A DNA stretch of 41,449 nucleotides from contig NZ_CAJYOJ010000035.1 in NCBI RefSeq assembly GCF_913776295.1, forward strand, positions 1-41,449, written 5' to 3'. Below the pieces are notes generated by a model. The model was not told the DNA's origin, did not search any database, and was given only the letters and a program-made list of their open reading frames with translations. Source of the stretch: an uncultured Pedobacter sp. (lineage in GTDB: Bacteria > Bacteroidota > Bacteroidia > Sphingobacteriales > Sphingobacteriaceae). Position 1 is the first letter of the stretch. Each line of letters opens with the position of its first letter. The translations under genes were made by a program, and so were the position numbers. Below are positions 1 to 8,037 of this stretch, piece after piece.

Positions 1-65
1 TTTTCAGCCGGCATTTTATTAATGTTTGTCTATTGTTTTTTATCTGTATTAATGAGCTCGGCAAT

Positions 66-129
66 GCCTCGGTTTTGTTACTTTTTGATGCCAAAAAGTA
101 AGAGCCCTTCGGCGGCGGTAAGCCGAGGC
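66..129. repeat. Nested inverted repeat, intergenic
   Basis: An outer arm GCCTCGG (66-72) pairs with CCGAGGC (123-129). Inside it lies a perfect 10-bp stem, TTACTTTTTG (78-87) with CAAAAAGTAA (92-101), around the loop ATGC. The rest of bases 1-224 shows no gene. The element lies past the 3' end of the minus-strand VOC gene and could end its transcript, but no clear T-run follows on that strand. I read it as a dispersed palindromic repeat of the kind common in Sphingobacteriaceae; that family link is from memory. Confidence 0.55.
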
Positions 130-224
130 AAGACTGGGCTGTATGGCATAAGTAATTAGTTACGTCATTTATATTGATTTTTATACAATAAATTATCCCT
201 CAGGATGGCAAATATAATAGGTAA

Positions 225-641
225 TTATTTAGGCTCCCATAGTTCAATCTTATTACCTTCTGCATCCATAATATGGATAAATTTTCCATAGTCATAAGTG
301 GCAATTTCATCGAGTATCGTTACACCATTTTCTTTAAGTTTTTCCAATAGCGCTTCAAGATTTTGAACGCGGTAATTAATCATAAATTCTTTTTTTGAAG
401 GAGAAAAATATTCATCACCTTTTTTAAACGGACTCCATTGAAGCGAATCGACTTCATCAGGGTTATTGATATTCCGGGAATCAAAACTCACAGCACCCCA
501 TGCATTGATTTCAACGCCCAGGTTCTTGGCATACCAATCTTTTATTTCCTTAGGATTGTCCGATAAAAAGAAAATGCCGCCAATTCCTGTCACCTTTGGT
601 GAGGTGTCGCGTGTTGTAGTCTGGTTTTCGGTGTCTTCCAT
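225..641 (-). CDS. VOC (glyoxalase/bleomycin-resistance fold) family protein
   Basis: A 138-residue single-domain protein. After a polar N-terminus of about 15 residues it shows the VOC pattern: GIGGIFFLSDNPKEIKDWY with LGVEI at residues 20-45 (first beta-alpha-beta-beta-beta unit). The second unit runs from FMINYRVQN and ends in FIHIMDAEGNKIELWEPK, where the Glu of IELWEP is the usual metal ligand. Members include lyases, dioxygenases and binding proteins, and the substrate cannot be told from sequence. It is transcribed alone, divergent from the downstream membrane protein. There is no signal peptide, so it is cytoplasmic. Confidence 0.85.
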   Translation of the reverse strand: MEDTENQTTTRDTSPKVTGIGGIFFLSDNPKEIKDWYAKNLGVEINAWGAVSFDSRNINNPDEVDSLQWSPFKKGDEYFSPSKKEFMINYRVQNLEALLEKLKENGVTILDEIATYDYGKFIHIMDAEGNKIELWEPK

Positions 642-763
642 ATTTTTGTCGGTTGAGGTTTTTTGGAAAATATTTTTTGTAGCCCTAAGGTAGCAGAAAA
701 TCGTTTTTATTGTTTACCATATTCAATAATATATCCGAAATTGCTAACGAAAATCAAATTTTA

Positions 764-1675
764 ATGTTCGGTAAAATAATCAGGTTTATTTTCTTTGGAA
801 ACTACTTTGTAGGAATCCTGGCAGTAGCCCTTACGCTTGAGGCTACCCTTCAGTTAAGGCTCCCATTTAATTCTCTCAATTATTACCTGTTGCTGTTTCT
901 TGCACCCACCATTTATTATACTTACGCTTACAATAAGGTCTCTACAGCGCCCTCCACTACCAATCCGCGTACCCAGTGGTATTTCAAACATAAAACTTTT
1001 ATTAACTGGAGTCAGGCTGTACTTTTTATTATTTGCATGCTGCTGGCCATTAACTTGCTCGATCAGAACTTTCAGCATATTCTGGCCCTCCCGCTGACTT
1101 ATTGGTTAGCCATAATTATTATTGTTATTGCAGGCGGCTTGTATTATGGTTTACTCCCGAAATCTTTTATTAAGTTCAATCTCCGAAATACCGGTTGGCT
1201 TAAAGCTTTCGTTATTGGCTTTGTATGGGCCTGTTGTGCCAATGTACTGCCCTTAATTATGCTTAAAATTGAAACGGGAATAGGTTATCACGATTCGGTA
1301 TTGTGGACCTGGTTGTTTGTTAAAAATTGGATGTTTTGCACTGTAAACGCCATCATTTTCGATATTAAGGATTATCCTACCGATGCAAATAAACACCTGC
1401 GGACATTTGTGGTACGTTATGGTTTACGAAGGACCATTTTTAATATATTGATTCCGCTTTTAATTATTGGTTTAATCTCTTTGGGCGTATTCGCCGGTTA
1501 CAAAGGTTTTGGAATACCACAGGTTTTATTCAATGTTCTCCCCTTCATATTGACGATTTATATTGCTTATTCCATGCATAGAAGGAAAAATATCCTGTAT
1601 TATCTGATGGTAATTGATGGACTGATTTTATTTAAGGCCATATGCGGAATAATAGGAATGCAGTTTGTAAGGTAG
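764..1675 (+). CDS. UbiA-like polytopic membrane protein
   Basis: About 303 residues with roughly eight or nine hydrophobic helices. The segment DIKDYPTDANKHLRTF followed by RYG (around residues 199-218) resembles the second Asp-rich motif of UbiA-superfamily prenyltransferases (DxxDxxxD then a T-F pair). The first motif, NDxxDxxxD, is not seen; its expected place reads YNKVSTAPSTTNPR. This may be a divergent UbiA member or one that lost prenyl-diphosphate binding. The frame is open back to a TTG at 710, but ATG at 764 is preferred because TTG starts are rare here. A methyltransferase and a flavoprotein follow on the same strand, which hints at a small quinone- or lipid-modifying group; that is inference. 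Confidence 0.6.
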   Translation: MFGKIIRFIFFGNYFVGILAVALTLEATLQLRLPFNSLNYYLLLFLAPTIYYTYAYNKVSTAPSTTNPRTQWYFKHKTFINWSQAVLFIICMLLAINLLDQNFQHILALPLTYWLAIIIIVIAGGLYYGLLPKSFIKFNLRNTGWLKAFVIGFVWACCANVLPLIMLKIETGIGYHDSVLWTWLFVKNWMFCTVNAIIFDIKDYPTDANKHLRTFVVRYGLRRTIFNILIPLLIIGLISLGVFAGYKGFGIPQVLFNVLPFILTIYIAYSMHRRKNILYYLMVIDGLILFKAICGIIGMQFVR

Positions 1676-1812
1676 GGGTTAACTGATGAAATTGTTTAAC
1701 TGGTTAATTGATGGTTATATTCAGTTAGGCAATTTGTGCCTTTAAACAAATAACTCTATGAAGCTAATGTCAGACTCAATTAACCAATTTCAACGATTAA
1801 GCGATTAACCAA

Positions 1813-2445
1813 ATGAACAACAACTACGATAAAATAGCCAACCATTACGATACCTTAAGCCGTTTGGTGTTTTTTAAATCGCAGGTTAATGCTCAGGTCG
1901 ATCAACTTCATCATATTCCAAAAAATAGCGAAGTTTTAATTGCAGGTGGCGGAACAGGATGGATTTTAGAAGAAATTGCCAAAATACATCCAGGCGGCTT
2001 AAAGATTGTTTACGTGGAGATTTCAGCTAAAATGCTGGCGCTTTCTCAAAAGCGGGATTATAAAAACAATCAGGTGGAATTTGTGAATCTGGGTATTGAG
2101 AATTTTAACACCGATGTATTGTTTGATGTCGTTTTAACTCCATTCCTTTTCGATAATTTTGCTGAACAACGGGCTGCGAAAGTATTTGAACAATTAAATT
2201 CGTATTTGAGAGGTGGCGGACAATGGTTAATAGTCGATTTTTCGCTTGATAAAGGCGTTGGGAACTGGTGGAAATGGTTGCTGCTTAAATCGATGTATAG
2301 CTTTTTTAAATTACTTGGAATTGTAGAAGCCAATCAACTCATAGACATGGATCCTTATTTTTTGAACAGGGGTTATCAAATTTTGGAACAGCGCTTTTAC
2401 TATCGTGATTTTATAAAAGCAGTTATTCATAAAAAAATAAAATGA
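1813..2445 (+). CDS. Class I SAM-dependent methyltransferase
   Basis: 210 residues. The N-terminus (NNNYDKIANHYDTLSRLVF) is the lead-in typical of UbiE/Methyltransf_25-type enzymes. Motif I is VLIAGGGTGWIL (about residues 41-52), the acidic end of the next strand is VYVEIS, and FDVVLTPFLFDNF occupies the motif IV region. It lacks a membrane segment and is cytosolic. The methyl acceptor is unknown. It lies 137 bp downstream of the UbiA-like gene and 68 bp upstream of the flavoprotein. The latter has its own promoter, so the three need not form one operon. Confidence 0.85.
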   Translation: MNNNYDKIANHYDTLSRLVFFKSQVNAQVDQLHHIPKNSEVLIAGGGTGWILEEIAKIHPGGLKIVYVEISAKMLALSQKRDYKNNQVEFVNLGIENFNTDVLFDVVLTPFLFDNFAEQRAAKVFEQLNSYLRGGGQWLIVDFSLDKGVGNWWKWLLLKSMYSFFKLLGIVEANQLIDMDPYFLNRGYQILEQRFYYRDFIKAVIHKKIK

Positions 2446-2454
2446 CATTAATAT

Positions 2455-2496
2455 AATGCATCAATGTTGCATTTGGTATTTGAATGCTGATCTTTG
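2455..2496 (+). promoter_or_regulatory. Bacteroidota-type promoter of the flavoprotein gene
   Basis: TTG at 2467-2469, a 19-bp spacer, then GATCTTTG at 2489-2496 (7 of 8 to TAnnTTTG). This predicts a transcript start near 2500, just before the ATG at 2514. An inverted repeat AATGCA/TGCATT (2455-2460 and 2468-2473) overlaps the -33 box and could be an operator. The box placement argues against the more upstream ATG at 2484, which would lie inside the promoter. Confidence 0.45.
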
Positions 2497-2513
2497 TTTT
2501 AAAAGATAAGCGT

Positions 2514-3410
2514 ATGGATTTTGATGTAATTATAATTGGCGGCAGCTATTCGGGTTTGTCTGCCGCATTAACTTTAGGGCGTTCCACCCGGAATGTTCTC
2601 GTGATAGATGCTGGTAAGCCGTGCAACCGACAGACGCCGCATTCCCATAATTTTTTAACACACGATGGCGATCGGCCTGCTGATCTTGCCAAACGGGCAA
2701 AAGAAGAAGTGTTGAAGTATCCGACTGTCAGGTTTTTGGAAGGAGAAGCCATTTCAGCTGTGCGCATAGTTGGAGGGTTTAGTATTGAAGTAGAAAGTGC
2801 GGGAAGTTTTACGGCCAGGAAAATCTTACTGGCCACAGGTTTAAAAGATGTGTTGCCTGATATTAAAGGATTGGCAGCGTGCTGGGCCATTTCGGCAATA
2901 CACTGCCCTTACTGCCACGGCTATGAGGTTAAGAATGAAAAAATAGGTCTGTTAATGAATGGTGAGCATGCTTTCGAAATGGCTAAAAACCTTCATCTTT
3001 GGAATAAAGATTTAACCATTTTAACTAATGGCAAATCACAATTAAATACAGAACAGACTGAAAAACTGAAGTCTAAATCGATTACGATTTTGGAAGAGGA
3101 AGTGATGGAACTGGAACACCACAACGGTCAGCTTGAAAATGTTGTTTTCAAAAACGCAGAGAGATTAAACTTGAAGGCAATATATGTAAAGCCCGATGTT
3201 GAACAGCACGTAAACTTTAGCGCACAACTTGGATTTGAATTAACAGATTTGAAAACTATAAAGGTAAATGAGCAGCAGCAAACCACTGCCGAAGGCGTTT
3301 ATGCCGCAGGAGATTGTACTACCCTGTTGAGGTCGTTGTCTATCGTTACAGCTGCCGGAACAATGGCTGCAGTAATGATTAATAAAGAATTGATTTCTGA
3401 AGATTTTTGA
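2514..3410 (+). CDS. NAD(P)/FAD-dependent oxidoreductase, thioredoxin-reductase-like
   Basis: 298 residues from ATG 2514. The FAD-binding Rossmann motif is DVIIIGGSYSG (residues 4-14). A CPYC pair sits at 131-134 in CPYCHGYE, and the closing FAD motif is GVYAAGDCT. The second nucleotide-binding site is weak: where thioredoxin reductases have GGGxSAxE, this protein reads LLMNGEHAFEMA, so NADPH use may be altered. CPYCHGYE proteins form a broad family distinct from true TrxB (CATC); some act on small disulfides. The substrate is unknown. The start was chosen from the promoter and from the family's usual N-terminus close to the FAD motif. Confidence 0.8.
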   Translation: MDFDVIIIGGSYSGLSAALTLGRSTRNVLVIDAGKPCNRQTPHSHNFLTHDGDRPADLAKRAKEEVLKYPTVRFLEGEAISAVRIVGGFSIEVESAGSFTARKILLATGLKDVLPDIKGLAACWAISAIHCPYCHGYEVKNEKIGLLMNGEHAFEMAKNLHLWNKDLTILTNGKSQLNTEQTEKLKSKSITILEEEVMELEHHNGQLENVVFKNAERLNLKAIYVKPDVEQHVNFSAQLGFELTDLKTIKVNEQQQTTAEGVYAAGDCTTLLRSLSIVTAAGTMAAVMINKELISEDF

Positions 3411-3424
3411 TCAATCATCGGAAA

Positions 3425-3589
3425 TTAAAATAGTATGGCACCAATAATTGTGACAATAAACATCACTGCCATCACAATTCTATCCGCAGTAATCCATTGA
3501 TCTCTGGTAAGTGGTGTGGCAACTTTTTTGATGGTTTCAGCTTTATGCCTCGAAAGCCTGAAAATCGATGTGTCTAATTTAATAATCAT
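3425..3589 (-). CDS. Small single-pass membrane protein, 54 residues
   Basis: The frame reads ATG at 3589 to TAA at 3425. The first 37 residues are polar and basic (IIKLDTSIFRLSRHKAETIKK). They are followed by the hydrophobic segment IVMAVMFIVTIIGAILF to the C-terminus, giving a tail-anchored or single-helix topology with a positive cytoplasmic side. I do not recognise a family. It is convergent with the flavoprotein (15 bp between stops). The organised composition and clean start favour a real gene, but it is short and has no obvious promoter. Confidence 0.45.
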   Translation of the reverse strand: MIIKLDTSIFRLSRHKAETIKKVATPLTRDQWITADRIVMAVMFIVTIIGAILF

Positions 3590-3734
3590 GGGATGATGTT
3601 TTTAATAGGTTCGATTTTATTAGGACAAATCCCAAGCCAATATCTAAAAGAAATGTTAAAATGTGGAAAACTAATAATTTTTCTTAATGAATTGATATTT
3701 ATATGGTTGTAAATACAGCTCATCATTAATGAGG

Positions 3735-3772
3735 TCAATCGGGCTGTTGGATATTGCCTACATCCCGATTGA
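3735..3772. repeat. Inverted repeat downstream of the permease gene
   Basis: TCAATCGGG (3735-3743) pairs with CCCGATTGA (3764-3772) across a 20-nt loop, about 25 bp past the permease stop. It could fold at the 3' end of that transcript, but no T-run follows. The rest of 3590-3794 shows no convincing gene. Confidence 0.35.
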
Positions 3773-3794
3773 TCCATGTGTATAGTAAATGTTT

Positions 3795-5252
3795 TTATTG
3801 CAGGTCTTTGTCCGGTTTTTCTGCATGATTCAATTTACTGTGCTGTTTGCCATAACCAAAGTAAATGGCTAAGCCGATAATCAACCAAATGGCAAGTCTT
3901 AACCAGGTCTCCCAAGGTAAAAATACCATCATGGCGATGCAGGTTAAAATGCCCAAAATTGGGATTAATGGCACCAAAGGAACCTTAAATGGGCGTTTGG
4001 CTTCAGGATTTGTTTTTCTTAAGATCAGGATGCCTACACAAACCATTAAAAACGCCAGTAAGGTGCCGATACTGGTCATTTCACCTACCACGTTCATCGG
4101 TACAAATGCAGCAAAGAGGCCGATAAATAGACAAAGGATAATATTAGATTTATAGGGTGTTTTAAATTTTGCATGCACATCAGAAAACATTTTTGGTAAC
4201 AATCCGTCTTTGCTGATGGAATAAAACATCCGGGATTGTGCCATTAAATCGATCAGGATTACGGACGTATAACCGATCAGAATGGCCAGAATAATGGCCT
4301 GGCTTAACCAGGCATACGGTGTTTTTTCGATGGCTATGGCTACCGGTGCACCACTATTGGCAAATTCTTTATAATTAGCCAGCCCGGTCATTACATGTCC
4401 GAATAATCCAAACAAAACCGTACAAACCAACAGCGAGCCAATGATACCGATGGGTAAATCGCGCGCCGGATTTTTGGTTTCCTGTGCGGAGGCCGCAACG
4501 GCATCGAAACCGATGAATACAAAAAATACCAAACCTGCACCGCGTAAAACGCCGCTCCATCCAAACTGACCAAAGGTTCCGGTATTTTCTGGAATGTAAG
4601 GATGATAATTTGTGGGATCGATATATTGCCAGCCCAAAGCGATAAAAACCAACACTACGCCCACTTTAAGAAAAACAATAATCCCATTTACAATTGCAGA
4701 GCCTTTTGTGCCGCGAATCAGTATGGCCGTCATCAATACCACAACCAATGCCGCGGGGATGTTGATGATGCCATGAACGGTAGAACCGTCAGCAAGTTTA
4801 GCGGTTTCAAAAGGGGAAAGGGTTAGCTGTGGAGGAAGATAAATATGCAGGCTGGCTAAAAACCTGGTTAAATATTGCGACCAGCTAATGGCTACTGTAG
4901 CGCAACCTACAGAGTATTCCAGTACCAGATCCCAGCCGATAATCCAGGCGAAAAGCTCGCCCATGGTGGCATAAGAATAGGTATAGGCGCTGCCTGCCAC
5001 GGGAATCATAGAGGCAAATTCAGCATAACATAATGCTGCAAAACCACAGCCTAAAGCCGCAATTACAAATGATAAGGTTACCGCTGGACCGGAATGATTG
5101 GCTGCTGCTAGGCCTGTGATGGAAAATAAACCTGCACCAAGCGTTAAGCCTACACCAATTAAAATCAGGTTTATTGGGCCTAAGGTTCTTTTAAGCGTTC
5201 CTTCGCCGCTTTCATTCGCCTCGGCAACAATGCTGGCAATAGATTTTTTCAT
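3795..5252 (-). CDS. APC-family amino acid permease (cationic amino acid transporter type)
   Basis: 485 residues with about 12 transmembrane helices. Early markers are LGPINLILIGVGLTLGAGLFSITG (residues 24-47, helix 1 with the GAGLF unwound substrate segment) and SFVIAALGCGFAALCYAEFASMIPVAGSAYTYSYATMGEL (helices 2-3). FVFIGFDAVAASAQETKNPARDLP is the central APC signature. These are the hallmarks of the CAT/YfnA branch, a proton-coupled inner-membrane amino acid importer; substrate is not resolvable. It is a single gene with a promoter-like box just upstream. Length is normal and no defect is seen. Confidence 0.9.
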   Translation of the reverse strand: MKKSIASIVAEANESGEGTLKRTLGPINLILIGVGLTLGAGLFSITGLAAANHSGPAVTLSFVIAALGCGFAALCYAEFASMIPVAGSAYTYSYATMGELFAWIIGWDLVLEYSVGCATVAISWSQYLTRFLASLHIYLPPQLTLSPFETAKLADGSTVHGIINIPAALVVVLMTAILIRGTKGSAIVNGIIVFLKVGVVLVFIALGWQYIDPTNYHPYIPENTGTFGQFGWSGVLRGAGLVFFVFIGFDAVAASAQETKNPARDLPIGIIGSLLVCTVLFGLFGHVMTGLANYKEFANSGAPVAIAIEKTPYAWLSQAIILAILIGYTSVILIDLMAQSRMFYSISKDGLLPKMFSDVHAKFKTPYKSNIILCLFIGLFAAFVPMNVVGEMTSIGTLLAFLMVCVGILILRKTNPEAKRPFKVPLVPLIPILGILTCIAMMVFLPWETWLRLAIWLIIGLAIYFGYGKQHSKLNHAEKPDKDLQ

Positions 5253-5272
5253 GAAAATAAGTTAAGAAGCTG

Positions 5273-5280
5273 CAAAATTA
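5273..5280 (-). promoter_or_regulatory. -7 box of the permease gene
   Basis: Read on the minus strand this is TAATTTTG, a full match to TAnnTTTG, placed 20 bp before the start codon at 5252. The expected -33 region is AT-rich without a clear TTTG, so the call rests on the -7 box and its position. Confidence 0.4.
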
Positions 5281-5410
5281 TTAAAATATATTAAATCTAT
5301 AGTATTTATATGTTTAATTCCTGTAAACCTAAAATCAGATATGCACCGGCTAACTTTAGAGAACATAAAGCAGTTTTTGAAAATGTACGTGCTGTTTTTC
5401 ATAGGTACTG

Positions 5411-5480
5411 TAGTCCCGCCATCGCTTGTAGTCCTCGTTACGCTTTGCTTCACTGTGGGCTACCCGCTCTGTCGGGTTTA
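5411..5480. repeat. Dispersed repeat (AGCGTAnCGAGGACT family), copy 1
   Basis: On the minus strand this stretch reads GGGTAGCCC, then AGCGTAACGAGGACT, then GGCGGGACTA. The same ordered blocks recur on the plus strand at 21081-21143. The stretch carries overlapping open frames with no protein-like composition. It lies in the 566-bp gap 5253-5818, which otherwise holds AT-rich sequence, a second palindrome (5537-5628) and the PadR promoter. Confidence 0.6.
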
Positions 5481-5536
5481 TCTACAAGGGGCTGTTCCAA
5501 AACCCAAAATAATAATATCAGCCCTCTCCAACTAAA

Positions 5537-5628
5537 CCTGATAGAACCAGATAGCTCCCGATTTTATCAAATATTTTATATTTAAACCGGTATCTAAATC
5601 GGGACTATAGGTGATAGCAGGACTGCAG
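5537..5628. repeat. Palindromic intergenic element
   Basis: CCCGATTT (5557-5564) pairs with AAATCGGG (5596-5603). The flanks carry GATAG words on both sides (CCTGATAG left; GGTGATAGCAGGACTGCAG right). The 31-nt AT-rich centre looks like an enlarged loop. It is non-coding. It resembles dispersed elements of related genomes, from memory only. Confidence 0.4.
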
Positions 5629-5806
5629 AAACCAATATATTACCAGACCTTGCTTTTCAAAAAAAAATCGAAAATTCTTATATTCTACTAATTTTTTTCC
5701 AAAACACAAAATTTTAACTAAAATTATTTATCTAATAATCAGTTATTTATGATTTAATTCTGAATTATTTTAGTACTATGTATTGCATGGTAGTGTACAA
5801 AACATA

Positions 5807-5814
5807 TATCTTTG
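5807..5814 (+). promoter_or_regulatory. -7 box of the padR-pspC operon
   Basis: TATCTTTG is a perfect TAnnTTTG box. TTG at 5783-5785 lies 21 bp upstream. The expected transcript start (about 5819-5822) coincides with the first credible ATG (5819), so the mRNA may be leaderless or translation may begin at the next ATG (5846). Confidence 0.55.
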
Positions 5815-5818
5815 TTAT

Positions 5819-6154
5819 ATGATAGCAGAAAATACGCAAACGCAAATGCGGAAAGGGATTCTGGAATACTGTGTTTTATCCATCATCTCACGGGGCGAAA
5901 TATATGCTTCGGATATTATTGCCGAATTAAGATCGGCAAAGCTGTTGGTGGTTGAGGGCACCTTATATCCATTATTAACCAGGCTTAAAAACAACGGTTT
6001 GTTAAGCTACAACTGGGTAGAATCTACCTCAGGCCCACCGCGTAAATATTATACCTTAACCGAAGATGGTCGGGGCATTTTATCACAATTAGATCAAACC
6101 TGGCAGGAGCTGGCTTATGCTGTAGGTGTTTCACAAAAAGGAGCCAATTCATAA
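5819..6154 (+). CDS. PadR-family transcriptional regulator
   Basis: 111 residues from ATG 5819. The winged-helix core is MRKGILEYCVLSIISRGEIYASDIIAEL, then VVEGTLYPLLTRLKNNGLLSYNW (recognition helix and wing) and SGPPRKYYTLTEDG. It is a small PadR with a short C-terminal helix, probably binding DNA as a dimer. It sits 15 bp upstream of the PspC-domain gene and is almost certainly co-transcribed with it; such pairs commonly autoregulate. Upstream residues to a TTG at 5783 are rejected because they would overlap the promoter. A start at 5846 would still keep the whole domain. Confidence 0.88.
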   Translation: MIAENTQTQMRKGILEYCVLSIISRGEIYASDIIAELRSAKLLVVEGTLYPLLTRLKNNGLLSYNWVESTSGPPRKYYTLTEDGRGILSQLDQTWQELAYAVGVSQKGANS

Positions 6155-6169
6155 TTAGTAAAAACAGAA

Positions 6170-7906
6170 ATGGAAAAGACCATCATCATCAATATAGGAA
6201 ACACGATTATTCACATTGAAGAAAGTGCTTACGAGCTCTTAAAAGCATACTTGAACGAAGTAAAACAATATTTTGCCAACCATGCCGACGACCTCGAAAT
6301 TGTAACGGATATTGAAAACCGGATTGCCGAACTGTTGACTGAACAACTGGAAGAACAGAAAAAACAGGTAGTAGATTCAGCCAATGTAAATTCGGTAATT
6401 GCACAAATGGGCAGGGTTCAGGATTTTGACAATACAGCAGAAGGTGGGGAAGAACCTATAATCGATAACCACTATCAATATCAATATACAGAGAAAAAAC
6501 TCTACCGCGATATGGACGACCGGGTGGTAGCGGGTGTTTGCGCGGGTATTGCACATTTTGTAAACGCAGATCCGAAATGGATCAGGTTAGCAACAGTACT
6601 GATCAGCTTAGCCGGGGGATTCGGCTTATTGGTTTATGCCATACTGTGGATCATTATGCCAAAAGCCAAATCGCGTGTAGAAAAAATGGAAATGAAGGGC
6701 GAACCTGCCAACCTTCAGGGATTTCAAAAGAACCTGGATGAAGAACTACAGGCTGTTAAAGAACGTTTAACTGAAGTAAATAAACATGCACAACCTTTAT
6801 TCGCACGTTTCGGGATTTTTATCGGCGAGTTTTTCGAATGGTTTGGCCGTTTTATATCAGGTACCGGAAAGGTAATTTTTAAAGTAATCGCTGGTCTGAT
6901 CGTCGTAGCTGGCGTACTGTTTTTACTGGCATTAATTATTGGTACAGCAGTATTCCAAGGGTTTTGGGATGCAAGCATTTACGAATATTTCCCATTCTCC
7001 ATTGTTAATGAAAGTAATAGAGGGATGATTTTGTTAGGTGCATTTGTCGTATGTTTTGTACCGGTTTTGGCTTTGGTGTTATTCTCGATCAGAATTGCCT
7101 TTAACAAACAGATAACTAATAAAACACTTTCTTTTGCCTTGTTGATTATCTGGTTGGGAGGTGTGGCAGTTACAGGCTACCATGTCGCAAAGATTTTATC
7201 TGAATTTAAACAGCATGCGGAGTTAACACAAACAACCGACCTGAAATCTTTTCCTACTTATACTTTGAACATCGATAAAAGCAAATATTTCACTAAAGAA
7301 GACAGCTTAGCTTACCACATTGATGCCAACAACCGCCATCAGATTGTGGTTGATGACATGGAAGACGGACCATTTGTTTCGCCAAGCCGGATCCGTATCG
7401 ATATCAACAAAAGCGAAAACGGTATTACCCGTTTAACACAAAAATATGAATCGCAGGGCAAAACCTTTCAAAGCGCCTTGCAAAATGCACAGAACATCAG
7501 CTACAATTATATAATGAAAGATTCGGAGCTGGTTTTTAGTCCGAGGTTCCAATTGAGAAAGGGAAGCATTTGGAGAAACCAGGAAGTACGGTTAACTCTT
7601 GAAATCCCCGTGGGAACCAAACTAATTTTAAAGCAGGATATTTATCGCTACGTGAATAACTACTGGGCCTGGGAGTGTAACGACAGCGAAAATGACCAAA
7701 ATGATTACAGTGTTTGGGTGATGACGGATGATGGGCTGAAATGCGTTGCGAAATTAAAAGAAGAAGCATTAAAAAGGCAAAAGCTAAAAGGGGAATTATA
7801 CGATTTAGAATTGTTACAAAAGAATAAAACTGATGATGTGATTTATCAGGATTCCGTTTCAAACAGGATCAGGGAGGTTAAAGGAGAGTTGGGGATAGCG
7901 CCATAA
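6170..7906 (+). CDS. PspC-domain membrane protein
   Basis: 578 residues. The N-terminal region (1-100) is soluble (TIIINIGNTIIHIEESAYELLKAYL, then an alpha-helical part). The PspC domain spans about 106-168: KLYRDMDDRVVAGVCAGIAHF, WIRLATVLISLAGGFGLLVYAILWIIMP. Three more hydrophobic segments follow near 226-265, 285-310 and 318-335. A long soluble C-terminal region ends with a helical stretch. PspC-domain proteins sense or relay envelope stress at the inner membrane. This long architecture, paired with a PadR regulator, recurs in Bacteroidota; the exact function is unknown. A palindromic repeat follows directly after the stop. Confidence 0.85.
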   Translation: MEKTIIINIGNTIIHIEESAYELLKAYLNEVKQYFANHADDLEIVTDIENRIAELLTEQLEEQKKQVVDSANVNSVIAQMGRVQDFDNTAEGGEEPIIDNHYQYQYTEKKLYRDMDDRVVAGVCAGIAHFVNADPKWIRLATVLISLAGGFGLLVYAILWIIMPKAKSRVEKMEMKGEPANLQGFQKNLDEELQAVKERLTEVNKHAQPLFARFGIFIGEFFEWFGRFISGTGKVIFKVIAGLIVVAGVLFLLALIIGTAVFQGFWDASIYEYFPFSIVNESNRGMILLGAFVVCFVPVLALVLFSIRIAFNKQITNKTLSFALLIIWLGGVAVTGYHVAKILSEFKQHAELTQTTDLKSFPTYTLNIDKSKYFTKEDSLAYHIDANNRHQIVVDDMEDGPFVSPSRIRIDINKSENGITRLTQKYESQGKTFQSALQNAQNISYNYIMKDSELVFSPRFQLRKGSIWRNQEVRLTLEIPVGTKLILKQDIYRYVNNYWAWECNDSENDQNDYSVWVMTDDGLKCVAKLKEEALKRQKLKGELYDLELLQKNKTDDVIYQDSVSNRIREVKGELGIAP

Positions 7907-7913
7907 TAATATT

Positions 7914-8015
7914 CGTCATTTCGAGCGGAGTGCAGCGCAGCCGAGAAATCTATTTAAACAGATCTCTCCCCGCCTGTACGGGCAGGCGTTCCGTTTCACT
8001 TCAGTCGAGATGACG
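7914..8015. repeat. CGTCAT-family palindromic repeat, copy 1
   Basis: The outer arms CGTCATTTCGA and TCGAGATGACG are inverted. The inside holds a second hairpin (CGCCTG...CAGGCG around 7971-7988). It fills the gap between the PspC gene and the outer-membrane receptor, ending 22 bp before the receptor's ATG, so it would lie in or next to that gene's leader. Confidence 0.7.
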
Positions 8016-8037
8016 TAAAATTTAAAAAGAAAAAACC

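Noticed and set aside
2484..2513. Upstream ATG as the start of the thioredoxin-reductase-like protein
   Set aside because: It overlaps the -7 promoter box and adds residues before the FAD motif that relatives lack.
3586..3777. 63-codon minus-strand frame
   Set aside because: Crosses the inverted repeat at 3735-3772 and has no start context or recognisable pattern.
5310..5585. Two overlapping open frames (91 and 64 codons)
   Set aside because: They cross dispersed repeats and encode Cys/Ser/Pro-rich strings without protein-like structure.
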